NCBI GenBank assembly: GCA_963971535.1
Contig: OZ020590.1
Coordinates: 155,570,730 to 155,634,729 of the forward strand
DNA from: Notolepis coatsorum
Lineage: Eukaryota; Chordata; Actinopteri; Aulopiformes; Paralepididae
DNA: 64,000 bases
Direction of reading: 5' to 3'
Shown here: piece after piece, positions 1-63,180 of the stretch
Layout: every line of letters begins with the position of its first letter
How positions within the stretch are numbered: the stretch's first letter is position 1
The notes under the pieces: model-generated
Databases searched by the model: none
Seen by the model: the letters and a program-made list of their open reading frames with translations, nothing else
Told to the model about the DNA's origin: nothing
Made by a program: the position numbers and the translations under genes

Positions 1-23324
<23,324 letters not shown>

Positions 23325-23549
23325 GGTGCAGGTTCACTTTCCCCCCTCTTTAGAAATGATGCAGCAAAGCTGGCGGTGTTCCCTCCTGGGGTGTGACCGG
23401 CGACAGAAACCCAACCATACCCTCCTCCACTGGCCACAGCATAATCTTGTTTACAGAAACGTTCATTAGATCTGTTTTCATCCCGCATCACAACTCTGCT
23501 CAGATCATAAGGGGTGTGTCTCCGGTGCTGTGGTCATCCTCGAGGGACC

Positions 23550-25375
23550 TCCAATAGCATAAAACTGCAGTGCCGCAGCCCCATACATAGGAGGGGCCTG
23601 TACTGTGCGTTGGGGGCCTGTACTGTGCGTTGGGGGCCTGTACTGTGCGTTGGGGGCCTGTACTGTGCGGTGCACTACTGCGCATGCAAGAAACTAAGTA
23701 AAGTAATTCTAATCTAGTCTAAGGGTTAAATTTAGGCCCTCATCCAGAAGAGGTTAAGCTTAGAGTAACAGTCGGGGCTGGTAATCCAATTGATATTCAG
23801 TTTAAGATACAAATTCTGAGTCCCCTCCTCTACTCCCTGTACACACACGACTGTGTGGCTCAGCGGAGTAGCAATACAATCGTCAAATTTGCTGACGACA
23901 CAGTGGTGGTGGGCCTGATCTCTGCCAACGACGAGAGGGCCTACCTGGAAGAGGTCAAGGTCCTGGCGGGATGATGCCAGGAAAACAGCCTCTCCCTGAA
24001 CGTCAGCAAAACAAAGGAGATGATTGTGGACTTCAGGAGGTCGGGGGTCAAGGACTACAGCCCCCTCAGCATCGACGGGGCACCGGTTGAGAGAGTCAAC
24101 AGCTTTAAGTACCTCGGAGCCTACATATCCGAGGACTTGACATGGACCACACACATTAACAGTGTTGTGAAGAAGGCACGACAACGCCTCTACTTCCTCA
24201 GGCGCCTAAGGAAGTTCCAAGTCAGCCAGAAGATCCTTAAGAACTTCTACTCATGTACAATAGAGAGCATCTTGACCGGCAACATCACCTCCTGGTTTGG
24301 GAATAGCACTGCACAAGACCAAAGCAGACTACAAAGAGTGACACGTTCAGCCGAACGCACAATTGGAGGGGGGCTCCCCACCCTCCAGAACATTTACTAC
24401 AAGCGTTGCAAGGGCAAGGCTAAGAGAATCATTAAAGACTCCAGTCACCCGAACAACTGCCTCTTTGAACTGCTGCGGTCAGGCAAGCGATACAGGAGTC
24501 TCAAGGCGAGCACAGAAAGACTCAGAAGAAGCTTCTATCCCCAGGCCATCAGGCTGCTAAACGAACAATGAATGAACACTACACAACAACAACCACCAAA
24601 CGCACATAGCACACACATCCACACGCACACACTCACTTTAAACAAACACACTGTAGCACCCACTCCACACACTTATAGCACACACCCACTTTAAACAAAC
24701 ACACTGTAGCACCCACTCCCCACACTTTATATTTATGGATGAAGGATTGCACTACAACTCGTACACCTTACTGTAAATTGTACCTAAAATTGTACCTCAT
24801 CCCATTTCTGCTTTGCACTAGATAGTACTGTACATTAGTACACTGCATAGTATTGTGTATTGTATATTATATGGTAACTCAGAACATTGTACATATGTCT
24901 ATACCGAACACTGTGACCTCATTTTCTTCTTCTAAATTCATGCTATATTATGTTATTATGTTATTTGATACTATCTTGTCTAGCACAGTCTCTGGAGCGT
25001 AACAGTAAGAAGCATTTTGTATGAAAGTATTCTGTACTTCTGTATGACAACTATTAAAGAACTTGAACTTGAACTTGAACTATATACAATTGGTTGCATT
25101 GAATGCTTTATTTGGTTACTCCTAATCCAATTGATATTCAGTTTAAGATAAACACATTTCGGACATTAGGTCCTATTTTCTGTATGTTACTTTATGTTCC
25201 GTATGTTACTTTATGTTTCTAGTGTCCTATATTATATGTTACTTTGTTTCTCGCATGCGCAGTAGTGCACCACACAGTACAGGCCCCCAACGCACAGTAC
25301 AGGCCCCCAACGCACAGTACAGGCCCCCAACGCAAAGTACAGGCCCCTCCTATGTACTGCAGTTTTATGCTATTG
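23550..25375. mobile_element. foldback element with inverted 20-bp arrays, holding a LINE
   Basis: The left arm has AATAGCATAAAACTGCAGTG, ATAGGAGGGG and repeated CCTGTACTGTGCGTTGGGGG (23593-23672). The right arm is its inverse (25262-25375), ending CAGTTTTATGCTATTG. The interior contains the LINE 23810-25080. Confidence 0.75.
23810..25080 (+). pseudogene. 5'-truncated CR1/Rex1-like LINE, reverse-transcriptase remnant
   Basis: The reading frame from 23811 encodes VKFADDTVVVG, the catalytic FADD box of a reverse transcriptase. It then meets one TGA (23972-23974) where a Trp codon is expected, and continues as CQENSLSLNVSKTKEMIVDF through 24571. The 3'UTR runs to a (TTGAAC)n tail at 25060-25080. 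A 28-bp direct repeat (from AATCCAATTGATATTCAG) lies at about 23782 and 25123, although the right copy is some 43 bp beyond the tail. Dead copy: 5'-truncated plus one nonsense change. The family is shared with 10440-10935 and 14110-14668. Confidence 0.85.
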
Positions 25376-25949
25376 CATCAGACAGGCAAATCCAGGTACT
25401 TTTTTCGGGCCTATACTGTTGGGGGAAACACAAACACAGTTCCAATGACCGCCCTTTTATTTGCTCTGTATATAAAAACTGTTTGAAAAGTTTGTTTTGT
25501 TAGTGCATCATGTTATTAAGTCAGGCAATTACTTACCAACACTGGCCACCATTGAGCGTTCAAAACATTGTGACAAGTTAGGTTTGATCCGTTTTCAGGT
25601 CTATTTCCCCAGTCAGCTGCAGGCTATTTCTCCATTTCCCTAATGGACATGTAATATCACTGTTATGAATCTCCAAGTGACCTAAAACTAAGAGGTAATG
25701 ACTACGTCTGGGACTTGATAGTCTTCGACGTGATTTATATCCATTTGTTTTGTCCTAAAGTTGTAGTTTATGAACAAACTGTCTAATCCCTGTTCATTCC
25801 TTGAGTTGTTTTCCCAAGTGACCAAATTATATAGAGATAGGGTCGGCTGGCAGATCGAGTTCAGGGTCCTAGATGAGTAATAATGATGCACTTGCATGTA
25901 ATAATTTGCATGCTTGCCTAACGGTGATAGCAAACATACAGAAACAGAC
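25376..25949. other. intergenic DNA, no recognised feature
   Basis: No repeat, exon or promoter signature found between the foldback element and the MITE remnant at 25950. Confidence 0.5.
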
Positions 25950-26085
25950 ATTACAGCTCCATAAAATTATGTAGATGAAAAAATAGCAATACCTTGTCAC
26001 TTAATAGTGACTGCTACCTTATCATTTCATGGAGCTGTAATTAACATTTGACACCACTGCCAGGGCCATATTCCAACTCATTTAC
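25950..26085. mobile_element. palindromic MITE remnant
   Basis: TTACAGCTCCATAAAATTAT and ATTTCATGGAGCTGTAATTA are inverted arms; GTAGATGAAAAAATAGCAAT is shared with 13170-13205. Confidence 0.6.
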
Positions 26086-26119
26086 TTTCAATAACTGTCA
26101 AACTAAATCATGATAATAA

Positions 26120-26240
26120 TAATAATAATAAAATGTATTTGTGTAGCACCTTTCATACATGAATTACAGCCCTAAGTGCTTCACAGCAGTAAAATAGAAA
26201 AAGGGTCAAAGCAATGCAGGTAATAGGATTACAAATATTG
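26120..26240 (-). mobile_element. LINE 3' tail
   Basis: AATAATAATAATAAAATGTA, GTGTAGCACCTTTCATACAT and CTAAGTGCTTCACAGCAG: the inverse of an L2-type tail. Confidence 0.55.
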
Positions 26241-26499
26241 ACTCAGTCACAGTCTTTCTTCCCTGTTAGATGGTCATAAAAAAACCTTTCGTTTGAAGTT
26301 ACTTTATTTTATGTCCGTTCTGATTGATTATCCTGTCATTCATTTAAGTTAGTTCCATTAAATATGACCATGTCTTCTTTATTTTTTTCCCCCTTTAGGG
26401 TGCGTCACATTTGTGGTGCTCTGTATACTTACTTGTGTCTTATGTCCTTTTATGACCACGTGGTTTAAAACCTGACAGTCATTCTTCCCTGTTTGATAC

Positions 26500-27450
26500 A
26501 GCAATACACTAGCTGTCATTTAACAATACAATAACCACAGTGTGGGTGCAGTGAGTGCAAAGTGGCACGGTGCATTAACATAGCAGTATAAACAACACAA
26601 TAAAATAGCTGTCGTTTATTTCTCACAGTGTGGATGTCGTGAGTGCAAAGAAGAGTAGAGTGTTCCATAGCTTTGGTGTGTAATTTAGCAATGGCTGTAT
26701 CCCCGATTTCCTTTTGGCTGTTGCTGGGGACCTTCAATAAACCAGTAGTAGATGAACGTAATGTTCTTGGGGGTACATAGTTGACAAGAATAGCAATGTA
26801 GCTTAGTCCTGTTCCATGTAGGGCTTTGTATATAAGGAGGAGGACCTTAAAATAATGTCTAAATGTCACCAGAATCCAGTGCAGAGTAGCTAACACTGGA
26901 CTGATGTGGTCTCTCCTCTTGGTTCTATTTAATAGCCTAGCTGCAGAGTAGCTAACACTGGACTGATGTGGTCTCTCCTCTTGGTTCTATTTAATAGCCT
27001 AGCTGCAGACTAGCTAACACTGGACTGATGTGATCTCTCCTCTTGGTTCTAGTTAGTAGCCTATAGCTGCAGAGTAGCTAACACTGAACTGATGTGGTCT
27101 CTCCTCTTGGTTCTATTTAATAGCCTAGCTGCAGAGTAGCTAACACTGACCTGATGTGGTCTCTCCTCTTGGTTCTATTTAATAGCCTATAGCTGCAGAG
27201 GAGCTAACACTGGACTGATGTGGTCTCTCCTCTTGGTTCTAGTTAGTAGCCTAGCTGCAGAGTAGCTAACACTGGACTGATGTGGTCTCTCCTCTTGGTT
27301 CTATTTAATAGCCCGACTGCAGAGCTTTGAATGAGCTGAAGTCTCTCTGTGGTCTTTTTTCTGGAGGCCAGTAAAGAGTGCATTACAGTAGTCAAGTGAA
27401 ATGAAGGCAGTTCAGAGTTTTTGGATGTGTTTGAGATTATGTGCAAAATA
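26500..27450 (-). pseudogene. degenerate L2-group LINE reverse transcriptase with internal tandem repeat
   Basis: On the minus strand, 27446-27243 encodes LQLIQSSAVGLLNRTKRRDH and ISPVLATLQ; 26896-26516 continues with LHWILVTFRHYFKVLLLIYK and YVPPRTLRSS. These are C-terminal reverse-transcriptase motifs of L2-like elements. Between them the segment encoding NRTKRRDHISPVLATL is repeated about seven times as a 67-bp DNA unit. No intact frame. Confidence 0.75.
26884..27320. repeat. 67-bp tandem repeat
   Basis: About 6.5 copies of a unit containing AGAGTAGCTAACACTGGACT and GATGTGGTCTCTCCTCTTGG, born from LINE coding sequence. Some units carry two extra bases (CCTATAGC). Confidence 0.92.
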
Positions 27451-27524
27451 AATCAGCATTGTTGTTTTGTGAAGTGCAAGGAGCAATGTTGGGTTGTGCT
27501 TGTTTTTAATCAATAAAATAAAGA

Positions 27525-27830
27525 CTAATAAAAACTTTCACACTTTTTGCACCTTTCATACAAGAATTGCAGCCCAAAATGCTCCACAGCAGTAATGTAG
27601 ACATAAAATAGGCAATTAGGCATACAATTAGCATATAATTGGCATAAATTATAGACAGGCAGGAAAGTAGCAGAGAATTTAATTAAAATAAAAGCAATGC
27701 ATAAAGTGCATACAATTAGTATAAAATAGACAGAATAAGAGCAATGCAGACAGAGTAAAAGCAGTGCAATAGTGCAGTGTAATAAAACAGCTCTCATTTA
27801 CAATAATCATAGTGTGGATGTAATGAGTCT
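27525..27830 (-). mobile_element. LINE 3' tail fragments
   Basis: CACCTTTCATACAAGAATTG and GCAGCCCAAAATGCTCCACA match the inverse of 11690-11830. Confidence 0.6.
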
Positions 27831-28555
27831 AGGTAGCAGAGTGTATTAAGGTGAAGAGGTACGTTTTAGCGTACTTTAGTGAGACTAAAAGGTCTACTGT
27901 ACAAAGATCAACGTCAAGCCAGCTTCTCTTTGAACGCTCCACAGGCTTGCCTCACAGCGCTATAAGGTTTGTTGTCGTTCCGGTCATGTTGTAGAAAACA
28001 TTTCAACATCTTTGTGTCGACAGGCTCCCTCACACAGCTCAGCCATGTGATGACATAAGATCTCCTCATCTTCTCCTCTAGGCTCCAGAACAGCTGGTAA
28101 TGAGATCCACTGGAATTCAAACCCAGCCGATAGCGGGGGGAAATCACATTAATATAGACCCTTGTCTCCGAGAGGCTTCTATAAAGTACCTCCCCGTCCC
28201 CAACTTATCAGTCAATCAGAGAATACAGTTACGGAGCCTTCGTTTTTTGGAATGTGATTTATTGATTTGTTGTGGGTTTGCAAGGGTGGGAGACTGAATA
28301 TGGAATTATAACATCACCCTGATGGGTTGTCATCCCCCGGGGGAGTTTGCTCATGTTACATTTGGATAAATATTCACAGAGAAAGGAACATGACATCAGA
28401 CTGGCTAGACTAATAATATATCTTAACGGGGAACGCTACCCATTTTCTGTGCACCCAGAACAATTTGGTCAGTATTTGTGAACACGGTCCACTCTCTCCT
28501 GAAGATAGATATCAGAGAGAGAACTCTTCAAACAGCCCAGTGATATCAATGATTG
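27831..28555. other. intergenic DNA, no recognised feature
   Basis: No exon or transposon signature recognised. Confidence 0.5.
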
Positions 28556-28559
28556 GAGG

Positions 28560-28561
<2 letters not shown>

Positions 28562-28649
<88 letters not shown>
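28562..28649. repeat. (CT)n microsatellite
   Basis: 88 bp of pure CT. Confidence 0.98.
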
Positions 28650-28651
<2 letters not shown>

Positions 28652-28989
28652 GCCTAGCTTTAGGAGAGAGTGCATGGTGCCTGTTCACGTACTGGGGCAC
28701 TGGAAGAACATACATTCTTTTAAATTCTTAAAATGGATGGCATTCCCCTTTAAAAAAAATAAAGTAATATCTGCTGACTATACATGGAAAGCATTGTTGT
28801 ATAATATGAACACACATACAGTGATACAGAAAGTGTCCTGTCAAGTCTATTTTTATTCTATTCTATTCAGATCTATACCTCAGCTTGTCTTCTCTCCGTA
28901 TAGCCGTGCATTGGGTTTCTGGTTTTGGATTCATAAACAAACAATGAAATAACAGTTTGTTATTGGTTTTTCTGATTTTGGATTCTAAA

Positions 28990-29275
28990 TGGGATATAAT
29001 AATAATAATAATTCATTTAATTTATATAGCGCTTCTCAATGACCCGAAGTCGCTGACAAAGAAACAACAAAGAAACAAAAACAAAAGGAACATGAGACCA
29101 TGGGGGGAACAGGGAATATCTCCAGCCCTCCAGGCTTTGGTTTTGGGCACAGAGCTCTTCTCCAGCACAACTCCCCCCTCCAAGACACCTTGGTATAAAG
29201 CAATTAGAGTTCTATAAAAGCGCTATTTAAATAACATTTTGTATTATTATTATCATTATTATTATTATTATTCAG
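28990..29275 (+). mobile_element. LINE 3' tail-like sequences
   Basis: AATTTATATAGCGCTTCTCA near 29020 and AAAGCGCTATTTAAATAACA near 29215 are typical LINE 3' ends, in association with AAT triplets. Confidence 0.5.
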
Positions 29276-29902
29276 TTCTGCTTCGATCTATTCTAAACAC
29301 AAAACTGGGGGCAGAGCGGCCAACCATAAAAGTAATTCATAATAAATTACAAACTGAGTTACTGATGAGTGAGTTAATGGTCATAGAGGTGCTCTTAACA
29401 ATTTAAGAGAGAGACGGACAGACAACAGAGACGAAGATAAAGAGACGAGAAACCTACAATGAGTAGATTTAAAGCTGCACTGGGTAGTTTTGAGAAGAAG
29501 AAAATACATCTACAATATTGTTTATAATATCAACGCACCTTTTGAAACAAAGTGAACCAACGTTGCTCTTAGAGCAGTGATTCCCAACCTGGGGTCCGCG
29601 GACCCCTGGGGGTCCGCCAGGGGGCGCAGGGGGTCCGCCAGACCACAGATGATTTGAGGTCTTTTTTTTTTTTTTTTTTTTTTTTTAATTTTTTTTATCA
29701 TCAGAAACATGAATAGTCTCTCCACTACAATAAAAAAATAAAGATAAATAAATAAAAATCTAGACATGATTTTTGAATGTTAACAGTAGGCTACCGGGTA
29801 GCCGCTAAAACGCGAATCAGTTGACTGTATCACTTTCTGTAGCTAGCCTAGCACGCTAGTTAACTTTCTCGGCTCGTCTGCAGTCAGCCGCCAGAGGCGA
29901 AA

Positions 29903-30238
29903 ATGTGTGACAAACGAAAAGGAGATGATGGCAGCTCATCTGCAAAAAAAGTTAGGACCTACAGCAATCGCGAAAATTACATCACCATGGGCTTCACTGA
30001 GGGACCAGACAAACGACCTGAGTGTGTGATTTGTGGAGAAAAGTTGGCAAACTCGAGCCTGAAGCCCAGCAAGCTGAAGAGACATCAGGCGTCTAAGCAC
30101 CCAGAAACCGTTGGGAAGGATCCAGACTTTTTTCGGAGGAAAGAACAGTCTCTCAAGGCGAACAAGCCTGTTGATGTTAGAGTAGCGTGGAGCAGGGGTG
30201 GCAGTGATTTACAGAAGGCTACCGAAGCCTCCTTTTAG
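29903..30238 (+). pseudogene. BED zinc-finger hAT transposase, N-terminal fragment
   Basis: 111 codons. A basic start (KRKGDDGSSSAKKVR) is followed by a BED-type finger: CVICGEKLANSS, then KLKRHQASKHPE (Cys-x2-Cys, His-x4-His). This resembles the N-terminus of ZBED5/FAM200-like transposase-derived proteins. The frame stops at 30236-30238 and resumes shifted around 30341, so the gene is broken. Confidence 0.85.
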
Positions 30239-30340
30239 TGTTCGCTTTTAATTGCAAAAGCAAAGAAACCGCACAATATTGGCGAGCAGCTCATCAAACC
30301 AGCCTGCATCAAAATGGTTTAGAAACTGTGCGGCCCACAG

Positions 30341-30661
30341 GTGGCGGATAAACTAAAATCAGTACCACTCTCGAACAATGTAGTGAAATACCGAATTGAT
30401 AAGATGTCAAGTGATTGCGAGCAGCAGCTGTCAGAAAAGCTTAGAAAGGGTCCATTTGCCATACAACTTGATGAAACTACAACTGTCGCAGACGAGGCTG
30501 TGCTCATCGTTTATGTGCAATATATTGAAAATGAGGATCTGAACCAGGACATTCTCATGTCAGTCAACCTTACTACCACCACTCGAGGTGAGGATATTTT
30601 TACTGCAGTGGATTCTTACTTCATTCAACATAAATGCAAACCGTTCACCATTAGGGCCTGA
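30341..30661 (+). pseudogene. hAT transposase, middle fragment
   Basis: Encodes KGPFAIQLDETTTVADEAVL, the DE-containing start of the hAT catalytic fold in this family, then DILMSVNLTTTTRGEDIF. It stops where the 290-bp repeats begin, so the remainder is deleted. Confidence 0.8.
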
Positions 30662-31400
30662 TTTGAGAGGATGAATACAGGATTTGAATATTGGCCAAAA
30701 TTTTGAAATACATAAGGTGCAAGATTAGATTTGTTGATTGAAGGCACAAGTCAAAGAAGCATAGTGGGTCTAATTATGATGCATATGCCTGTGTATAAGC
30801 AGTTTGTTATTAAAATGACAAAAAAAGGTATTAAACCCAGCTAGGACAGATTCTCTCTGCTACTGATTGGAATTTCCTGTCTCATATTTAGTTTAATTTG
30901 TTGCATTGATTTGTTCCATAAATGCAAACCGTTCACCATTAGGGACTGATTTGAGAGGATGAATACAGGATTTGAATATTGGCCAAACATTTTGAAATGC
31001 ATATGGTGCAAGATGAGATTTGTTGATTGAAGGCACAAGTTAAAGAAGCATAGTGGGTCTAATTGTGATGCATATGCCTGTGTATAAGCAGTTTGTTATT
31101 AAAATGACAAAAAAAAGGTATTAAACCCAGCTAGGACAGATTCTCTCTGCTACTGATTGGAATTTCCTGTCTCATATTTAGTTTAATTTGTTGCATTGAT
31201 TTGTTCCATAAATGCAAACCGTTCACCATTAGGGCCTGATTTGAGAGGATGAATACAGCATTTGAATATTGGCCAAACATTTTGAAATGCATATGGTGCA
31301 AGATGAGATTTGTTGATTGAAGGCACAAGTCAAAGAAGCATAGTGGGTCTAATTGTGATGCATATGCCTGTGTATAAGCAGTTTGTTATTAAAATGAAAA
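30629..31400. repeat. three tandem copies of a 290-bp unit inside the hAT relic
   Basis: CATAAATGCAAACCGTTCAC starts copies at 30629, 30917 and 31207, spaced 288 and 290 bp, nearly identical. Copies 1 and 3 read AGGGCCTGATTTG; copy 2 reads AGGGACTGATTTG. Confidence 0.93.
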
Positions 31401-31577
31401 AAAAAAATTTTTATGGTATCTTATTAGGAGGGGGTCCGCGAATTTCATCAGAGATGTTTGGGGGTCCCTGGGGGGAAAAAGGTTGGGAACCACTGTCTTA
31501 GAGGAAGCTTCTTCTTTGTATGGTAAAGGGGCTGGGTTGGTAGGAGCACCACAGCCAAACAGATCTCTTGTAACACT

Positions 31578-31946
31578 TAAAGGAACACGCCAAGATTATG
31601 GGAAATGTGCTCACCGTCTTCTCCAGAGTCAGACAAGAAGATAGATACCAGTTTCCTCCCTGTGCGCTCAGTAGAAAGCTATCCGGCTGCAAGCTAACCT
31701 AGCTTAGCACAAATGAATGGGAGCGGATACGGACCTAGCCCAGCTGTTTTAACCTCTCCCGGAGTATTAAGCTAGGCTAGTGATCCGCATCCGCTGCCAT
31801 TCATTTGTGCTAAGCTACTGTAGGCTAGCTTGCAGACGGATAGCTCTTGGAAATACATTTTGAATAGAAATTGGTATTATCTATCTTATTGTCTAACTCA
31901 GGAGAAGACGGTAAGCACATTTCCCATAATGTTAGCTCCTTTAATG
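31578..31946. mobile_element. foldback MITE, family 1
   Basis: AAAGGAACACGCCAAGATTA at left and its diverged inverse at right (CCCATAATGTTAGCTCCTTT), with inner arms GCTGCAAGCTAACCTAGC and GCTAGCTTGCAG. Confidence 0.85.
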
Positions 31947-31954
31947 TTCCTTTA

Positions 31955-32330
31955 ATGCAGCGCTTCCCAAACGTATTGGGTCGCCAATAAAAGAAATTAA
32001 TTAAAAAAAATATATATTATTAAAAAATATATATATATATCGTTTTAAATAAAAAAGCTGTAGATGTGTTGATTCAGTTTGGCACCACATACCTATGTGA
32101 ATCTGGGTTTTCTACTCTAGCATACCTGAAAAACAAATACAGAAACAGACTAAATGCTCAGCATGACCTCAGAATAGCACTTTCAAAAACCGAGCCCAGA
32201 ATAGATCTGCTGGTTGAAAACTTCAACCAGCCACATACCTCTCATTAGATTTCATTGTGCCATAGGTGAAATATTATACCCCTTCTAGCATGATGTCAGG
32301 TCAGTAGATTTTTTTTTTATAATAAGTCAA
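31955..32330 (+). pseudogene. second hAT relic: C-terminal dimerisation-domain fragment
   Basis: The frame at 32066-32248 encodes TTYLCESGFSTLAYLKNKYR and NRLNAQHDLRIALS, the C-terminal hAT dimerisation motif of BED-finger transposases. It is preceded by a terminal-like GCGCTTCCCAAACGTATTGG. A separate, internally deleted element from the one at 29575. Confidence 0.8.
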
Positions 32331-32368
32331 TACAGTTTAATGTATTGAGTATTAAAGATAGATCATAC

Positions 32369-32374
32369 TTTATT
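32369..32374 (-). promoter_or_regulatory. htr3b: candidate polyadenylation signal of htr3b
   Basis: AATAAA on the minus strand about 85 nt past the htr3b stop codon. It lies inside the MITE-derived sequence whose end is at 32417. Confidence 0.55.
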
Positions 32375-32457
32375 ATACCATATAGGTCTCTCAAAAAACT
32401 ACCCGGTGCACCTTTAAACAGCCATGGAAACAATCTATAGGACAATTCAATGTGTAG

Positions 32458-60862
<28,405 letters not shown>

Positions 60863-61115
60863 CACTGGTGGAGATGTGTCTAACCTCTCAGATCCCAGGT
60901 CAGTTGCAACTTTAATCTGTTCTCTCAAAAAAAAACGTGTAATATAAAAATAAATAAATGTAGGCCTATATTTTAAATCGTATTTTTTTTATTAAAATAA
61001 AGAGTAGGACTCTATAGATGTACTTTGTGTAGAGGTTCAACAGTGACTGGATCGTGTGTGTGAACGTGTTGGTTGTGTTGATATTGATTTTCCATTGCTG
61101 TGGTAAGATGATATG

Positions 61116-61116
61116 T

Positions 61117-61155
<39 letters not shown>
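61116..61155. repeat. (GAT)n microsatellite
   Basis: About 13 GAT triplets, upstream of htr3b. Confidence 0.95.
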
Positions 61156-61159
<4 letters not shown>

Positions 61160-61259
61160 GAGAGAGATGCCCCCAGAGAACGGGTCTGACGTCTCGCCAG
61201 TTCATTAGCGAGGGCTCTGAACAATAAGCCCGCTGCGTTGTGTACACCTACCTCGTATT

Positions 61260-62435
61260 GCATCGCGAGATGTTAATTAAGCTGTAGAATAAAATGTGTG
61301 ATAATGTTAAATAAATAAAACTGTGATAAAAAAAAATAAAGATTACACAGTGAAAAATGTGTTACATTTATTTGTAAAGCCCGACATCACAAGGTAATGT
61401 CCCCATGGGCTGGACGGACAAGTATTCTTTAAACAAGCCAAGAAGACACATCACAATAAAATCAAGAACAACATTTTTTATCCAAAATAAATGTAAAAAA
61501 AAATCAATGCAACACTCCCAGACATAGCCTACCCCAGCGAAGGTAAGGAAAACTCACTAAAAACCTAGCAATAAATAATTTTAACAGAATTATACTTAAT
61601 AAGAGCCAACTATTACATATAGAAATAAATAAATAAAAACATTTAAGAATTTGACAAACGTTCAACTTCATCACCTCAAACTTCACAAATATTCTCATTC
61701 AACCAATATTCATCTTAAAAGAAAGCGTTGGAAATAATCATCACATTCAATCTGTTCATCTGCTTATAGTTCATCAAGATTTCAAAACTCGTATTTTACT
61801 CTTATTTTAGTTGACAGTCATAAATTTGCCTCTTCCTCCCCAGAAGCAATTTCGCTGTCCTGACCAAAGCCAGTCTATAAATAAATATAACTATAATAAA
61901 TATAAACATAAATATAAACATCTATGGTCTGACCCATGCACCACGCCCTCCTTATACTGCCTGGATGTTTCCTAAAGTGTCGTTCGCAAATTGAGATACA
62001 TAATTCGACAAAGAGCGAGGTTTTATATTTAAAAAAAAATAAAAAACATGTAGAATTCACACAAAATAGAAAAGAAAATGTTTTAATGTGGATCAGACAA
62101 ATTCAATTATAGCAACGTGTTTTATTCCGGTCAGGAATTCTGACCTCCTTACCAGGATAAAACAAGTTGCCATAATTGCATTTGTGAATAATTATGCGAT
62201 TTATGTTATCTAAGCGTGTGTTAGCCCAAGGCCTGAATAAATGAATGAATGAATACCAGGCCCACAATAAGCCATAATAATATAACTGAAGGGGAAGTGC
62301 ACGGGATTCATTCTGAATAGTTGAGGGACGTGTCGCTCTGCCCCCCCTCATCATTACAATACTGCACTCTGCATTTTATTACGAGTGACTGGGGGATGTA
62401 TTATGAGCTAAATGACTATACAAGCACAAGTGTTA
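61260..62435. other. AT-rich upstream DNA, no firm feature
   Basis: No exon or clear transposon. (AATG)n-like GAATGAATGAATG at 62237 and TTATTTGTAAAGCCCGACAT at 61368 (LINE-tail-like) are the only recognisable bits. Confidence 0.45.
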
Positions 62436-62438
62436 AAT

Positions 62439-62825
62439 AGGGAGGTGTAGTCTGACGTCACCGGTTGTTCCACCCATAATAGGGATTTATCATTGGGAAA
62501 ATGGATTATCGGCTATTGTAACAATTCTGCCGCATGGAAATTGAAAAGCTTGTGCACTAACTATGTTAGTCACTAACATTAAGCGTTTTTGGTTGAAATA
62601 AAATTTGGCGATTTTTTTTTCTATGATTAATTGCGAATATTTTCATGTTGAGCTATTATAGATTGTGGATGAATAAGCACATAAAGGTACACCATGTAAA
62701 TGTTAATGCTTTATTTGTTTTAAACGAGACGATTTAGAAATGGGCAATGGGGAAATACATTGTGTTGGACAGAGGGTGGAACACGAAAAACGGCAATGAC
62801 GTCACCACTACACCTCCCTCCCTAT
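62439..62825. mobile_element. MITE whose inverted ends carry CRE palindromes
   Basis: TAGGGAGGTGTAGTCTGACG at left and CACTACACCTCCCTCCCTA at right. Each arm has a perfect TGACGTCA (62453-62460 and 62797-62804). Confidence 0.65.
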
Positions 62826-62939
62826 AGACACCTCACACCTGGTTCGTTCACTTCGTTGGTCGATGGATCCAAATAGAACCACGGGGGTGGGGTTAACCTC
62901 GTTCCCAGTTTTATCTCAGGGAGGGGGGGGGGGTTGAGA

Positions 62940-63060
62940 TCATGGGCCACGTGATCTGCGCCAATCACGTCGCAGCCTGAGCGCGCGCGCGCTGACCGCG
63001 CGGGCACGCACATGTTTGACAGGGGAAGGTGCGCTGCGCGCCTCCCTGCTGCCCTGTGTG
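62940..63060 (+). promoter_or_regulatory. CpG-rich putative promoter
   Basis: CCACGTGATC (E-box), CGCCAATCACGTCG (CCAAT box, inside a CRE-like site) and GAGCGCGCGCGCGCTG within about 60 bp, in otherwise AT-rich surroundings. Position and polarity would suit a divergent plus-strand gene. Confidence 0.45.
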
Positions 63061-63180
63061 TTGGTGTCTGACTGTGACTGACAGACAGATGGAGTTGTTG
63101 GTTTGACTCTGTTGGGGCTTGACGGGATTTTGGGAGAGAAGAAGATAATTCACCTTCTTCTTCTACTTGTTATTACTGCC

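Larger units (their letters stand above)
29575..31495 (+). mobile_element. hAT transposon relic (ZBED/BED-finger type)
   Basis: TIRs CAGTGATTCCCAACCTGGGG and GGTTGGGAACCACTG with the 8-bp duplication TCTTAGAG at 29567-29574 and 31496-31503. It contains the N-terminal part of a BED-finger transposase and three copies of a 290-bp segment; the catalytic C-terminal half is missing. Confidence 0.93.
29465..32417. mobile_element. MITE whose halves are split by a hAT transposon and other insertions
   Basis: TTTAAAGCTGCACTGGGTAG at 29468 and CTACCCGGTGCACCTTTAAA at 32399-32417 look like the two ends of one element. The sequence between them contains 29575-31495, 31578-31946 and 31955-32330. The right end overlaps the htr3b 3'UTR. 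Confidence 0.55.

Noticed and set aside
60863..60928. longer htr3b N-terminus starting at 60928
   Set aside because: The codon there is TTG, not ATG; the ATG at 60862 is followed directly by a signal peptide.
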